Positions 36,001 through 51,000 of a stretch of 64,000 bases of DNA are shown in pieces. Origin of the DNA: Apus apus. Its lineage: Eukaryota > Chordata > Aves > Apodiformes > Apodidae. Made by a program: the position numbers and the translations under genes. Each line of letters starts with the position of its first letter. Within the stretch, counting starts at the first letter, position 1. The notes beneath the pieces are model-generated. The model made no database searches, was not told the origin of the DNA, and saw only the letters and a list, made by a program, of their open reading frames with translations. The DNA lies in contig NC_067304.1 of the NCBI RefSeq assembly GCF_020740795.1, forward strand, positions 4,330,056 through 4,394,055, read 5' to 3'.

Positions 36001-39000
36001 TCCTAATAAATAACAATTTACCTTTCCAATTGCAAGAATATTAATTGCTTCAGCAAAGCTTATGAATCCCACAGTTTTCTTTCAAGTAAACAAAGATTTA
36101 AGACTGAGACTTAAAGGAAAAATACATGGTAAACAGGTACTTTCTGGTTTATTTTCTTACTAGTAATGGCCTTCAAAATTCAAGGCAGAGACAGCAGTGA
36201 ATTCAATCAACAAGCATACCTGTAAAGAGCTCAGGAGCCATATGAATGGGTGTGCCTACAATACTGCCAGACATCATGGCTTCTGGTTTGCAGAACCCCA
36301 AGTCAGTGATTTTAGCTCGATTCTTTTTGTCAAGCTGTAGAAGAATCCATACACAGGCAGCTGATAACCACACTTCTCAGTTTGAGCATTGCATTTTAAT
36401 ATGAAGGTTTTCAACTGTTTATGTTTGAAGGGTTGAGCATTTGTTAAGTAAGCTGCTCTGACTACTTGGCTGCTCTTGGACATTTTCCTAGCTAAGCTCA
36501 GTAACAAGACATGCCTTTGCTTGTCTTCTAGGTAGAGGGTGTGGTTGGGGTTTAACAGAACTGGGAACTGGAAGTTCTACTTGTAGCTCAAGCTCTCTAC
36601 CATCAAGAGAAGTCACTCTGCTGCTCCCTTTCCCCAGGGCCTTCTGCCTGAAAAGGAGTTGGGGAAACCTCCCTGCAAGGCTCCTTGTGGCTAACGACAC
36701 AGCTCCAAAGATCCCGTATGAAGACAGCTGTTACCCCACTTCTATTATGCTTCTCCCTCCCACCAAGAGGATCTAACAGGACCTCAGGATTAGCCAGCTA
36801 GAAAAGCTTTCCCTTACCAAGACATTTTTGAGCTTGATATCCCGGTGCACCAGCCCCTGACTGTGAAGATACCGGATGCCTTCAACAACATCCAGGGCAA
36901 TTTGTAACCGTGTCTCCAATTCCAGTCCAGCCTGGAGAACAAACACACACAGATTTAATTCCTACAAGTGGAAGTGACTTCTGCCTACTTGCCAAAACCA
37001 CTGAAAACAAAGTCATTATAGCTTTGTTTTACGGATGATGTTTAGCCATGGATTTCTTTTTTTTTTAACATGTATATATACAAACACAGCCAGCCAGACT
37101 GTCGTTACCTTTAGTCCTGTATAGAGGTCTCTGTGCAACCGTTCCATGATCAGCAGGACAGCAATGGAAGAGCCTCCTCCATAGCCATAATCTATCACAG
37201 AACCATGGAGATGTACGAGCCTCTCATGTGTCTGCAGAGACCTAGAGAAGTTCAACAGGGAGAGCTGGTCATTTTTATGTCCTTCCTTCCACCCCAGGCC
37301 AAGCCTCACCTCGTGAAGGTAAAACACCCAGGAGCTGCAGCTTTAGAACAACAGTAAGACAGACTTACACCACATGCTGAACAGTAAAACTGACAGCACA
37401 CAGTTCTGAGGACCATGACAACATAGAGCTGTCTGACCCAATTAAACTCCAGAGAGCCTGTAAAGGTTACAGTACCACAGAAACACTGATTTATTTCAGC
37501 TGTCTGCACTGCAGCACCTGCCTGCAGCTGTTCACTGAGAACAGTTTTCTGCAGTGCAGACCCATCCTTTCTTTTGTGAATTCAAAGAGGACAAAGACTG
37601 GGAAAGAAGGGATGATTCAACACTAAAAATCAGGGGAGTAGAACTGTCTGCTATCATACCGTGTTAGTTCCAATTTACTCTGCAACATAGTGAGCATCTG
37701 AACTGTGTAGACACCAGAGAATCAGATCAAGACAGGAAGGAGCACGTCAGGCACTCTGTGCCTGTTACATTTTTGCAGTGGCCCTGGCAAGGTGTCCTGC
37801 CTTTTGCTCTGCTTATGCAAACACCACTTTTTTTTCAGCAGTGAAGTTCAGGAGATCCACATGGAGTGAAATAAACCTGCTGACGATACACACCTCATAT
37901 AGTGAAACTCAAGTGCAAGGTCATTCCAGTGCTTCTCATCTGGAGGAACAACAGATTTCAGTGCACATGGGAAATGCCCTCCCCAGCTGTCACACAGATA
38001 GACCACGCCGTACTGTCCTCGGCCCAGCTCACGGCCCAGCTTTGGTTTGCCTGGAAGGCACAACATCCACCCAGTCAGACATGAAAACATGTTTCTCTTC
38101 CCATGTACCACCAGGCTGGCAGCCCAGAGCTTGTCACAGGCCAGCAGCTGCAGGGTACTGGGTATGTGTCAGATGGAGGCTCACTGAAGTAGCTGAGTGA
38201 AAAGCAAAACACCCCTCCTACTCCTTTACACCCACTGACTGCCTCAGCAGGAGGGAGCAGAAGATAATCCAGAGAACACAAAGCACAAGGCTCACCATGC
38301 AACAGCACATCCTGGAGGGACCTACTCTCCAGCGAGAGCCGCGCGAGCCGAGGAGCGTGGTCCTTCCGCACCTTCAGCCACAGGTCTTCTGTCTTCTCCA
38401 GCCTGCCAGAGTGGCCATCTTCTAACTACAAGAGACAGCACACATACGTGGGAATCCTGCCCGGTTTGAAGCCTAGGGTAATGAGGCTGAGGGTCCTTGC
38501 ACAACTGAGCAGAGATCCTACTTGGAGCACGCCGAGTTTAAAAATAGGGCCTCACATCAGGGAACTCATCAGCTCTGCCACCTCTGCCTACAGAACAGCA
38601 GCATTAACTGCTCAAGCTGCTCCTTTAGGTACCACTGCAATTAAAAATCCTCTTTCCCCAAGTGGCAATTCACAAGGAAGACCCCCTTCTTAACTGCTCC
38701 ACACTCACCTGTCGTAGGGAAGCTGCAAAAGCCTCATGGGAACTGTTCAGCCTGGTCCGGAACTGGCTGCAGATGCTCTTGGCCAACTTGGAGGCACTGA
38801 GGCTCTCAATGGCATCCTGAGCAACCTTCCTCTTCCAGTCACTGGTGATGGCAGGTGGGCTCACCCACGTAATCCGCTGGATTATCTAGTAAAACAGGAA
38901 CGAGAATTGAGGCTCAAAAAAAAGCAAAGGGTCCATTTACTCAAACTGTTCAGATACCTTGTAATAATGCAGTCACCTGCACATAGAATTGGGCTAAATA

Positions 39001-42000
39001 ATTCCCTGACAGTGATCAGGAGGTATTGATCACAATATTGTTGTGTATGATCACCAAGTAAGACATTTGGGGGGAGGTTCTGAACCTCTGCTCAGTTTAC
39101 TCCTAACAAGCCAATCACCCTTTCAGGTCTGACCAAGAACATACACAGCTAGGCAGCCACCACTTGGGAAACCACACAGATGTGGGGCAGCTTTGTGGGC
39201 TGAAAGAACAGGCAGCACAACCAGGAACCCAGAGAGTCAGGGAGAGAGATGTTCCTAAACTGGTGAAAGCTACAGGGAAGCTGCTTTTTGCTGGACAGAC
39301 ACACTATCAAGGCACGGAAGTCTGAGGAATTGGCAGGCACCACTTCCCTCTAATTGCCAGGTGATGAAGGTGCCCTGCCCCACCCTTCATTAGAAGCCAC
39401 AAAAATCCAGCTGCTGCACATCCAGTCTGGATCCTTCTCCCAGCCTGAATTCAGGAGGAATCTGAAGGTTTGTTACCATTCAGTGTGCCCTGCACCTGTC
39501 TGGGAAAAACTCATTCTCCCACTCATCCATACAAAGAATCTCAAGAGGGAGAAGGCAGTAAAGGTCAGCAGCAGCTCAGAGCAGGAGCTTCAGAAAGATG
39601 AATGCTTTAACAGACAAATTTAAAACAAAGACCTGAGGAAGTCTGGTCTGCTCTGGAGGGAGAAGAGTGAATTGATCTGAATCAAGATACATTGCAAAAC
39701 AAACCCTCAAACCCAAATAAACAAGTTACCTAAAACAAACAGCAGGAGTTTCAAAAATCATCATTCTTTTGCTGTTTCAGAACAGAAAACACAAAGAGGT
39801 ATTTATTTGCTTTAAATTAAATATTAGCAACCCCAGGAATCAACTACACACACAGCCTTAGTGCTAGTGGAGGAGAAACAGCTTTTCAATGTGTGTGCCC
39901 AGAGCCAAAACCCAGAGAGGAGCTGTGACTATTCACATTATTCTTTGCTCCAAAAACATTCCATTATACAGTGACACCAACTAGAAATAAATTATAAAGA
40001 TGCTCATACCTGTTTGATCTGTTCCCACAACATCCTGGTTACTGTTGAGCCAGAGTGGAAGGTGACTTCTACATGATAGGCTGCATTTAGGATCTGGAAA
40101 ACAGGGGGGAAAAGGAAAGCATGGAAATTTTGCAAGCCATAGTCACTACAGAATTTACTAGACCCTCCTTAATGGGTCAGTTGATTCAATTAATTTATTG
40201 TATTAAGCTCACAGGTGTTTCTAGGCTGTAATCTGATTACTACAAACAGATTTAGGAAAGGTAAGTATCAAGACTTTGTAGGTACTGGGCCTTTAAGTGA
40301 GTGTTCCCCAGTTTTAGCACCTCCCTGAAGGACACCAGACCCACACATACTCCAGGGCTGTGCTCCTCTCATTCCACTCAGCACCTCAGTCTCCTCCCAC
40401 CCTTGCTGGATGTGGATAAAGACAATTATTAAGAATATTCTAGACAGCCATTTAAGCCACCATACCTGTTTGAGATAATTGCTTGTGATGTGTACAGAAA
40501 CATCCTTTGACTTCTCCAAACCCCTTGCAGGATGTACTGAAACCTCCCAAGACTCCTCCAGGCTCTTCAGACATCTCTCCAGAGTCCCCACAAAGCTCTC
40601 TCGCAGATAGTCCACTGAGCTAATTAACTTGTTGGCAACTGCTTGGTTCAATCGAGAAATAATCAGCTCCTGAATTTGCTTAATACAACATTTGATGTCC
40701 TTGGAACTAACAGGTTCCCCATTCTCAGAAATGATGATATCTGTAAAAAAGGAAAGAGGTATCTTTTGTATTCAACACTTCAGTGTTGCACCAGTGGCTA
40801 CTGAGTGTTTTGCAGAGGATCTCCAGCCCAGCCCCAGTCCAGCTGCTGCTCCAAACACTGCTTCCTCCAGAGGCTCATCACTTCAGACTCAGATAATATA
40901 ACCTGAAGCCAACAGTGTTTCAGTCATACAAAAAAACCTCATGAGCAACAGAAGAACATCTACTGACCACTGCAAAGGACCACTCTATGCTTCCATGATT
41001 ACATTTTTGCAGGTCTGTGTGTCTAATTCAACACCACCAGTTTTGCAGGGGTCCCAAACCCAGTTCTACAGATCTTGAGTAATTTGGTGATGGAAAGTAC
41101 TGAAGCCTTGGAGCAGCTCCAGGAATGCACACCTGGTTACTCCAGTTTCAGGAAAGCTAAAAATGACATCTGGCAAAGGTGGAAAATATCCTGATGCTTC
41201 CTTCCATTGGCTGGTGATCAAATTCACAGGCTACTGAACTCTAACACCTGATGGACTCCAGACAACATTCTGCAGCCACTACAGTGGTACAGTGGTGACA
41301 AGTCAACCATCACCTCAAAATGACCAGGGCAGGAGCACAAAGCTGTCCTTCTATCTATAGAGGCACAGGTCAGGAAATTCTGCTGCAATCCACAAGCACT
41401 GCTGGATGTTAAATGTTATGAGAAACTGATGGAACAGCCACACTGGTTACATGAAAACTTTTCTCCCAGTATCTTGAAAAGGTTGATTACCAACTGGTGT
41501 TTTTAAACAAGCACTGAACAATCACTGTAACCACTCTGAGCAAAGCAATTACTACCAGGAGCTGAAGACCTTGTCTCAGGATTTTGGCCAACAACAGCCC
41601 AGGCTGCTTCAAACCAACCCAGGGATCAGCAGATGGCATTAGCTCCTCAAAGTAACACCTTCCTTTCAGGATATTACTTCAAATGCTGATAGCCAACAAG
41701 ATGCTACACTCTTGAGTGGTGTTTGTTATGCAAATAAGCATGTACACAGAGTTACTGGAGGTATTTTGTCTTGTGCTGCCCTTAAACATCCTCCTGCATG
41801 TACAGAATCCTGAACTCTGGCACTCCAGTGCTCCAGGTCTGTAAAGAGTGGGGCAGACAGAATACAGGAATCATTCCCTGTCCTTATAATGGAGCAACAG
41901 CAGCCCTAGACAGGCAGAATTAGCAAACTCATCACACCATCAGCATATTCTAGTTTGTTGGGGTTTTTTGCAGTGTGCAAAGAGGTTAATGTTGCAATTA

Positions 42001-45000
42001 AAACAAGCTCTTTATGAGGACAACATTCTGTACAGGCACTAGAAGCAAATGTTGCAAGAAGCAGAAGAGATCTTATCCATTTTCCACCTGCAGAAGCAAA
42101 AATATGCAGCTCCTAACTTGCAGAATTAAACATAATCCATAATTTCTCCTCTGCATCCCAGGGGATAACACTCCAGTTTGAAACTGGGAGGAAGTCAGTC
42201 AAGACAAATACAATAATCTAGAGTTTTGGCCTCTCTCATGCCTCAGAAGAGCACTCAATTCACAAAAATTAATTTATTTTAAACCAATAGCCTAAAGTTA
42301 TTCCTGATCTTATTTTAAACAGGAAAATCTTTCCCCATGTGCCCAGTGAACTGCATTTCCTTAGAACAGAAATGATTGCTACAGTAAAACCTCTGCTTAG
42401 CAAGCAGAGAAGAGCTGTTGTAGGATCAACCTACATGTCTTCACTTGGATGTTATGACAGACCAAGTAATTCCTGCAGCCAAAATCTGGATCTCTCACCC
42501 TTCCCAATCTACACACCAGTCTGTGTGCTTCCAGCTTGTGCCTTCCTGGAAGTTCTGGTACTAGAAGATGTATTCTCACATCTCCCAAAAACACACACTA
42601 AATGCCAAGTGTAGAACAGCCCCAGGAGTTGTGTTGATTTTTATTTAAGGAAAATTTTACCTACCCAGAAAGGTTTCATTTTAGGAGGCTCTACACCCAA
42701 AAGTCTTATGCAAACCTCTCTCAGACAAAGAAATCAAGCAGAAAGTACAAATCCAGCCCTCACTGCTAAAACTCAACAGCCTTTTTTCTTAGAACAGTTT
42801 TTTTCCCAAGTCTCAACACAGCCAGTGAGGCAAAGTTGAGAGAATTATTTTCTTTTGGCAGATTAGGGAATTAGAGAAGTAAAATACTGTAACCCAGAAC
42901 TGTGCAGGGGCTCTGGGGGGCAAAGTCTGATTTATGAGAAACCAAGATTAATGTGTCCAGGCCTCTCATTTAAGGACAGTGCTTTTTACCCAGGAGATGC
43001 TACAGAAAAATCCTTTGTGTATCAGCTCTGAAATTTCTTGCAAAGCCACTCATCTCAACTGCCATTGAACGACCCTGGCAGATGGCAAATATTACTCCAC
43101 CACTCTCCTTTTCAAAGCCTTTAACCTCTTGATCCACATTTCTCTCCTGTCAGTGGTTACCTTTGAATTCCATATTAGCAGCATCCTCCAAGAGCTCCTC
43201 TTTCATGTTGCCAAGAGTCTCTATGATCATGTCCTTCATCTCCTCCTGCTTGCGGCTGGCAATGTTCATCAGAGACTCATAGAGCTCGTTCTCCTTCTTG
43301 CGGGTGTACTCCAGCCTCTTGGGGGTGATCTGCAGGTCCCTCTGCATGTCAAAGGCCTGGTTGATGAAGATGTTGAGGCAGCGACAGTGCACCTCGTTTA
43401 GGCTGGTGGCTGCTGCCACCAGGTGCTTCTGAAGCACCTGCCTGGAGAAAGTGCTCAGGAGACGGAGCTTCTCAAACTGCTCCACCAGCATGCTCTGGGC
43501 ATCAGCATCAGGGCCAGGTGCCCCACAGCTGCAGTGGTTGGTGCTCAGGTACTCCAAGTCCATCAGCTGGCAGTAAAGGGAGGACTTTTCATGATCCGTT
43601 TTTTTGGGAGAGATCAGCTCAACCCCCGACTCTGGCACTTTGAAGAAGAAAATGGGCAAAGAGAATTTCTCTTTGATTTCACGCAGCTCGTCCTCATCTG
43701 AAGGAGAAAGTTCAGCCTCACTGATGGCAAAGATGACAACAGGCAGGACCTGGTTCACATACTCGCTTAAGGTGGCTTCAGCAGACTGGAATCCTCGACA
43801 TGGAGCTACCACAACATCCACTTCCTAGTGAGGGAGGAAGTAAAAAAAAACACAACAGCTTTATGCAGATCCTTTTAAAAACAGATAGATGCAAAAACGC
43901 CCTGTAATTCACCCGAAGTGCAAACCCAGAAACATTCAAACCCTGTAGAACAGTCATGGAGACACACACAGCTTCATGCTCTAGGACACAGCCAACCTGC
44001 AGGCTGAGGTCAGCCCCTCACAGCCAGGCATGGATCACTGCCCCCTGACTCTAAAACTCTCCTTTTATACCAAGTGTCTTTGAGCTTTAGCCAAGTTCAG
44101 AACAAAACGCTGAACAAGTTTTTCCCAGGTAAGTGCTAGCACAGAATGGCTGCTTTTCTTTAGCTGACCCACTCTGCTACAGCCTCTTCCACTTCTACAG
44201 GCCGCTTCCAGACCTGCAGTTCTCTGAAGAGGTCTTTGCATGGCCAGTTTTGGTGGTCTTCCAGCAGTAGCCAATACCACACCAGCCACTATTGCCAGAA
44301 CAAAGGCAGCACAATTACCAAGTCCAAAGATTTCCCAGATCACAGACTGGTTTGAGTTGGAAGGGACCTTAAAGATCACCCAGTTCCCAACCCCCTGCAT
44401 GGGCAGGGACACCTCTCACCACACCAGGTTGCTCAGAGCCCCATCCAACCTGCCCGTGAACCATCTTCCTGACTCATAACAGGGGGCAATATTTAAGAAT
44501 TCTTCAATTATTTTTCTGAGGAAGGGAGGAGAGATGCAGGGCTGGGCAGGGGGAAGATGTGCAGGGCAGCAGCACCCACCAGGATGGGTGACTCACACCA
44601 GCAACTGTAAAGAAAGGAGGAAGCCAGCACTGTCTCTAGGAGACAGGAAGAAAACCAACACAGACAACCCAACACAGCCTGAGCAACTGGTCCCTCTGTT
44701 TCCAGAGAGGCCTCTCAGGTTTTTCCAAAGAGCATTAGCAACATTTCTTGCCCCCCGCTTTATTTTTGTCTTTAACACACTGCAGAAGTTTAAGCACTGT
44801 CTGTGCAGCCTCACACACTCCTGGGGATATTCCTATAGGGGGAATTACCATGACTCACACTGGATTCCTAAAATTCTTAAGCTGGTTCTTACCAGGTCAC
44901 ACCACTATAAACACACTCGAGCACTTGTGACAGAGGTGTGAGCATCAAACTGCTTCATTCATCTTTTCCTTAACTTAAAGGCCCTTTTTTAAATATCAAA

Positions 45001-48000
45001 ACCTCCCACTTAGCAACCTGAACATCAGGTACCACACCAGCAGAGCTACAGCTCTTCCACTTCAAAATGGGATGCAGAGGTGCTGGCACCAGCAATGCAA
45101 AAAAGACAGTTCAAAGATGCACACACACTGTGAACTCACCTGTGGGCTCAGCCCTGCAATGCCAGGACAGCCACTGCATCCCATATCCCAGAAAAAAATA
45201 TTAAAATCGGGGATCAAATAGGTCTTGACCTACAGTAAGACAAGTGGAGCCTCACTAAACACACCCAGGGCCCAGAGCAATGTGCCATTTCACTAAGTCA
45301 ACAGATAATTCCTCATTTCCAAATCAGTTAAAATGAATGTATTTGCTGCATCCCAAGAGGACCTCATCCTATTTTGCTGGGCTTCGGGCACTTTAATCAC
45401 TGTTTGCTTAGTGATCTGAGGTGCTGAGAAGCTAACCCAATTTAGGCAGATTTTTACCCAAATTCCTACCCAGCAGATTATGATTGAAGGCCCAGCTCAG
45501 TCTTTCTCTAAGGCAATTTGAGTACTCTGCCTTCCAAGAAGAGGAATCACTCTGTGAATCATTGAAGTCTGACAGTTACTGCATTTATTATGTGATCTAA
45601 TTTCCTTGCCTCCCTTATTAATCTGAGGTACATATAGACCCCTAGATCCTACCTAGAAATTTTTTTTACACACACTCTCCCCCCAGTTTTTCTTGCCAGT
45701 TTATTCTGGATCCATGGGGATCTGAGTGAAAACTTCAGTAACTCTAATCTAGAGACTCCCAGGTAAGAAAACTGAACTGCACCTCTGGTCTCCAGCAAAC
45801 ACTGCTGTTCTTTATAACAAAATTGCTTTGATTTTGTGCCATGACTCTGAACCCAGTTCAGCAGGGAATGTGGTTTTACCTCTGCCCAAGAAAGCCAGTG
45901 AGGTGTGTTCAGTATCTTCTACCCTCAGTTATTCCAGCACAAAGGGAGGGATGAAGATCACTTCAGCCTCAGAACACCCCAAAGTAAACTGCTATTAAGT
46001 GGAAGGAAGAGCATCTCAGCCACTTGAGAGCTTCTCAGTTTTCTGTATTAACACCACAAACAAACCCGTTTCAACACTCTCAAAAGGAGACCAGGGCAAG
46101 TTCTTCCAAGTTCTAAGCAGGATGTACATGAAAATAACCACCCAATAGGTAGTTAACCACATTCTTTGCTACCTGTAACAACTACTAATTCATATGACCT
46201 GAATCACTGCTAAAGTACCTGAAGAAACACAACAATCAACCCAAACTAAATCAGTTCTTCTGTTCTTCTTCACTGAACCATCTTGTATTTCTTCATTCAT
46301 TTTCCAGCTTTGTCAAAGCAACTGAAAATGTTTCTTTCCCTACAAGCCCTGGCTAAAACTTTAAAGTTTTAAACTGAAAGTGGCATGAAGCACAAAGCAA
46401 GACAAAGCAAAAGACAAAAGGAAGCTTTCAGCCTCCTCTCCTCCCATCCCACTGCACCACCCAAACAAAACCCAGTGCTTCAGAGAAGTCCATTTTGGCT
46501 TCCAGGCACAACTGGTAAGATTTAGGGAAAGAACCAACTGCTTATTCCCACTATAAATCTAATAATCTGTCTGGATAGATGGATTACTCCCCATGACCTA
46601 GATGCATTCCTGTGCACAGTGATCCCAAAGGAACAGAGCAGCTTTGCCAAAGATTTTCTTTCCCTGATATTTTATGGTTAAAAATAACTACTTTCACATA
46701 CCTACCAGCACAAGGTAGGGTTCCCACAGCAGCTGCCCCATACTAATGGAATTTTTGGCTCCCTCTTCCTCAACTCCTTTTCTGTGAAACAAGTTTTGAT
46801 TAAGACATCCTTTGATAACACAGAAAAGGAAGCCTGGTCCCATCCTGGGCAGCTTAAAGAAAAACCTCAGAGTGCTCCTGGCAGTCTGTTATTAAAAAGT
46901 GGTGTCTTCTGCATCTGTATTTTCACTCTCTAAGTGAAAAAAAAGTCATTTAGTTAATGTTAGGATCCTGTTAACTTACAAATAACTTTACTGGAGTAAT
47001 GGCTAATGAGCTTGGATTTAGCAAACAAGTATCTGCACCAAGCACCATGACTCAGCATCGCCTGCCAGCACAAAAGAGCAGCATGTAAATTCATCCAGGT
47101 GCCCGTGTCAGCCCTTGCAGCTGAGTCTCTTGGGAAGAGATCCTTAGGCCTGGAAAGCTGCACAGCATTCCCTGGATCCTGAATTCACCCACAGCTCCTC
47201 TGATGGCAGCCTGCTGGTAGGTAAGGGTCCCCCCACTATGGGAAGGGATGTGATTTCAAACAGAAATCCTCAAATTAAATTCTCATCTCCTGTTACTGTA
47301 CAAGTCCAAAATAAGAACCCACAAATTAGGAAGAAATGCATCGCTATAAGGGTGGTGAGGTACTGGAACAGGTTGCTCAGGGAGGTTGTTGATGCCCCAT
47401 CTCTGGAGGTTTTTAAGGCCAGGTTGGATGAGGCTTTGTGCAACCTGGCCTAGCGGTTGGGTTCCCTGCTCATGGAAGGGGGGTTGGAACTTGATGATCT
47501 TAAAGGTCCCTTCCAACCTTAACAATTCTATGATTCTAAATGTTTCTTCAAACACTAGTAGAGTGTTTGAGTAGCTAGAATGTCAGGTTATCATGAAACA
47601 CAGCACTGTGGTGGTGGGAGAAACAGATGAGAACACAGGGATTCTAAGTGACAGGTGAGGCAAAATTCAGGTTGATCTCCCTCCTCCTCTGCCCAAAAGG
47701 TGCTTGAGCTCTGCCAAACTCTTTGGTCCCCGGGCAAATCTAAATCCTCAAGATCAGCACTGAATATTATGTCATCATCAAGCATGCAGTTAGTATCAGA
47801 ATCCTAGCTTTGTTTTTGAGTTAAGAAAGCAGAAGTGCCTTCAGAGCAACTCTGCAGACATGCAACTTTGGACAGCATCCAAAGAACCTCCTCCATTACT
47901 GCTCCAGACAGATGTTCCACTAGCTACAGAAGCAGGGTCTATGACTAGCACGTACTTCCTTGAAAAACATTGTTGTCTTGGTGTACCCTGAGCAGGGCTG

Positions 48001-51000
48001 GAGAATGCACATTAGCAAGGAGGGTAGAAACACCCACAGGTCTCAGCAGGACACTCCTGTAACTGAACAGGAAGCTATCCTCAACCCAGTCACCTGCTAA
48101 AATGCATCTATGCTCTCCTATCAGCCTTAAAAAAATAAAATGTTCTTCCTTTAGCCCCTTGAATTCATGTGAGGAATCCTTTGAGTGGATCTGATGCTAG
48201 CTGTGATTCACCCTGCCTCTCCTCCTATTAGAAGAGCTGTTTATTTCACCAATCCTTTTCAAATTAATCTGAGTAGCTGTTTTCATCTAAATGTCCTAAA
48301 TATAACCAAAGCCAGACAGCGAGATCTTTGTCACTCACATGAGAAATCTGAAAGAGGGTTGTAAACTACAGTGTCTCTAAACTGGCTCATATAAAAATGT
48401 AACCAAGTAAAATAAAACTAAAGCTAAATACTCTTTTTTTCTTGCAAGGAGAAGATCCAGAACAGGCATTTAATTTGCAGCACCAGCAGCTGATCTGGTG
48501 CTCTTTGGGAAAGCAGTGGCTGCCTCACACACAGTTTACCCAAACACAGCACTTCTGTTCTCTCCCAGGGGATGCTGGAAGGCACCAAAGCACAGCACTG
48601 ACTGCCTAGGACAGCCTTAAATTTAGCTCCAGACTGGGTTTGTAAAGTGTATTTCAAGCTGATGAAGCTTGACTGGGTCTTCATTTTCTGCCTATTTACA
48701 ATCATGTTTCAATTCATTACATCCAGAAAAAATTACCTGGCTATTTTATTTTTCAACCTTTCAACAATCACTTAATTTAAGAATTATTCCAAATATTTGA
48801 CTGCCAAACACAATGGTCCAGAAATACACTGCAATAACAGAAGCTCTACATAAGCTATGGAATGCAATGAAAGCTTACAGAAGCTAAAAACAGCTACGAG
48901 ATACAGCCCTCACCTTTACAGATACTTGACAACCACCAAACCACAACACCCACAGGACAGGAACATGTTGTATGGATAAGGGAAAGGCACAAAGCAAGAT
49001 ACTAACAATGTCAGAAAAAGCACCAAGAACTTAACTCCCACATTCTTGTTCTCATCACCTTCCATTTCCATTGACACTGCAGAAATGTAAAAGCCACCCT
49101 CCCAAATCAAGTCATTTTATCAGATGTTGGAATGAAGGAATGCTTTCTGACAACAAGCTCTTCGAACAGAGAAAAAAGGTACATATCCTTGTACAACAGT
49201 TTCTATAGCTCCTATCAGACAGCAAAGCTAACTCTGAATGACTCTGAAGCAAAACGTTAGAAGTGCCTTGAAGTTACATGTGAGTAAACTTGGCTTCTGA
49301 AATGGATGGAAACATCACAGAGGAATGATAACACTAAGAGTCAACATTAAAACAAAGGCACACAAGGACACTGATGTCCCATTGAAATCCTAACACCAGA
49401 CTTTGAGCTTCTCCTTAATTAAAAAAGAAAAAACATTCCTATGCTTAAGATTTTGCACCATTGGTTTTATCAGGGACTAAAAATGTTACATCTTAAGTTT
49501 ACTATGACATTGGCATGTGGACACCTGGTTACCTTGAGCAGTGAGTATGGCAGCATGACCTCCAGCTCTGCTATCCGGTGAGCAGGATCTTCACTGTCCC
49601 CACGGATTTCCAAGTCCTCCTCTGGAATGGTGTCCCAGTGCCCTCGGTGGGCTGCCATCATGTGGACCAGTTCATACTGCTCCGGCAGCGCCAGGCTGAC
49701 CCGCGTTTGTGTCCCGTGGGTGAATCGGATCCGTCGCCTCTTACAGTTCTCCTCGTTGCTGATTTTGGTGGTAGGGAGCAGCTTCTCCCCCAGCAGGATG
49801 TTCAGGAACTGGCATTTGGCATTACAGTTCTGGCCAAGGATCAGGAGGCAAGGGTGCCAGCTCACGGTCCGCTGGAGATGCTCTTCCTCATGGCGAGGGA
49901 AGGAAATGAAATTCTGCCCTAAAATTGAGGACAGGCTGCATTAGAACAGGGGGGCTGAGCAGCGACTCTTGTATCTCTAAGCCAGTTGAATGCAGAAGTT
50001 CAGACACTGCTGCCCCACAGCCTACTGGAAATGTGCTTAGGTATCCTGAAACTCTGTCCTGCTTTGAGCCAAAGTGAAGCCAACTTCACTCAGGATCAGC
50101 AATTAAACGAGTGACAAACTCATGTCAGCAATTCAGACACCCACAGGAGACTGATTCTCACACAGCCAGGAAGACAATTTGTTACTTTCTCCCCACCTAT
50201 TTCACAGGAAAGTGTTTACAGTGAGCTCTCTTCAGCAGGTTAATGGCAGACTAATAGTAGCCCCTGAAAATCAAGACAAAACACTTTGCCAACAGCCAGA
50301 GGCTAACGTTGCCTTGGGTTGGAACAGTGTTTCTCTTTGCTCTGGGGTTCAGGGAGGCTCACTGGGTCACCATGGCCAACTTTTCCAAGGTTTTGATGGC
50401 TTGGCTGAACAGAACATTCCCGTTACACACCAGAAATAAATTCAATCAACTATAAATCGGTGACAGTTCCACCCACACACTCAAAAACATCAAATACTTT
50501 GCATCTACCAAGTCCCCAGAGTATTGCTGCACAGGGTTGCTGCCCAAAGTCTAGGATCACTGACGTTAAAGCAGTAAAACCTTCTGTTTAGCCTCAAGGA
50601 AGACATTCTTGCAGAATTGCTTCTCTGCATGGAGGAGATGACAAGACCCAGTTTGCTGAGACGCAGCAGCACAACTAACAGCCTCTGCCAGCAATTCCCC
50701 ACCACAGAAAGCATGGTGACAGCACCTAAAGAAACTGTCACACTTTCACCTGCCTAGGCAGAAATGAGCCCAAGGGAAGGCAATATTTGCCAGCAGCCAG
50801 AAGGTTCCTTGTGCACCAAGGAAGAAACAGCTCCTTTGATTGCACCAACAGTCCACATCTTCCCTAACTTACATAATTGAACTTCACAGGCACAGTTTGC
50901 TGGATATTCTTATTAAGAACAACATTTAAGCTCCAAAGGGAAATTACTCAACATCTGCATCCTCTGCACAGTAGCAGGACTCCCTGTCATCACACTCCTT

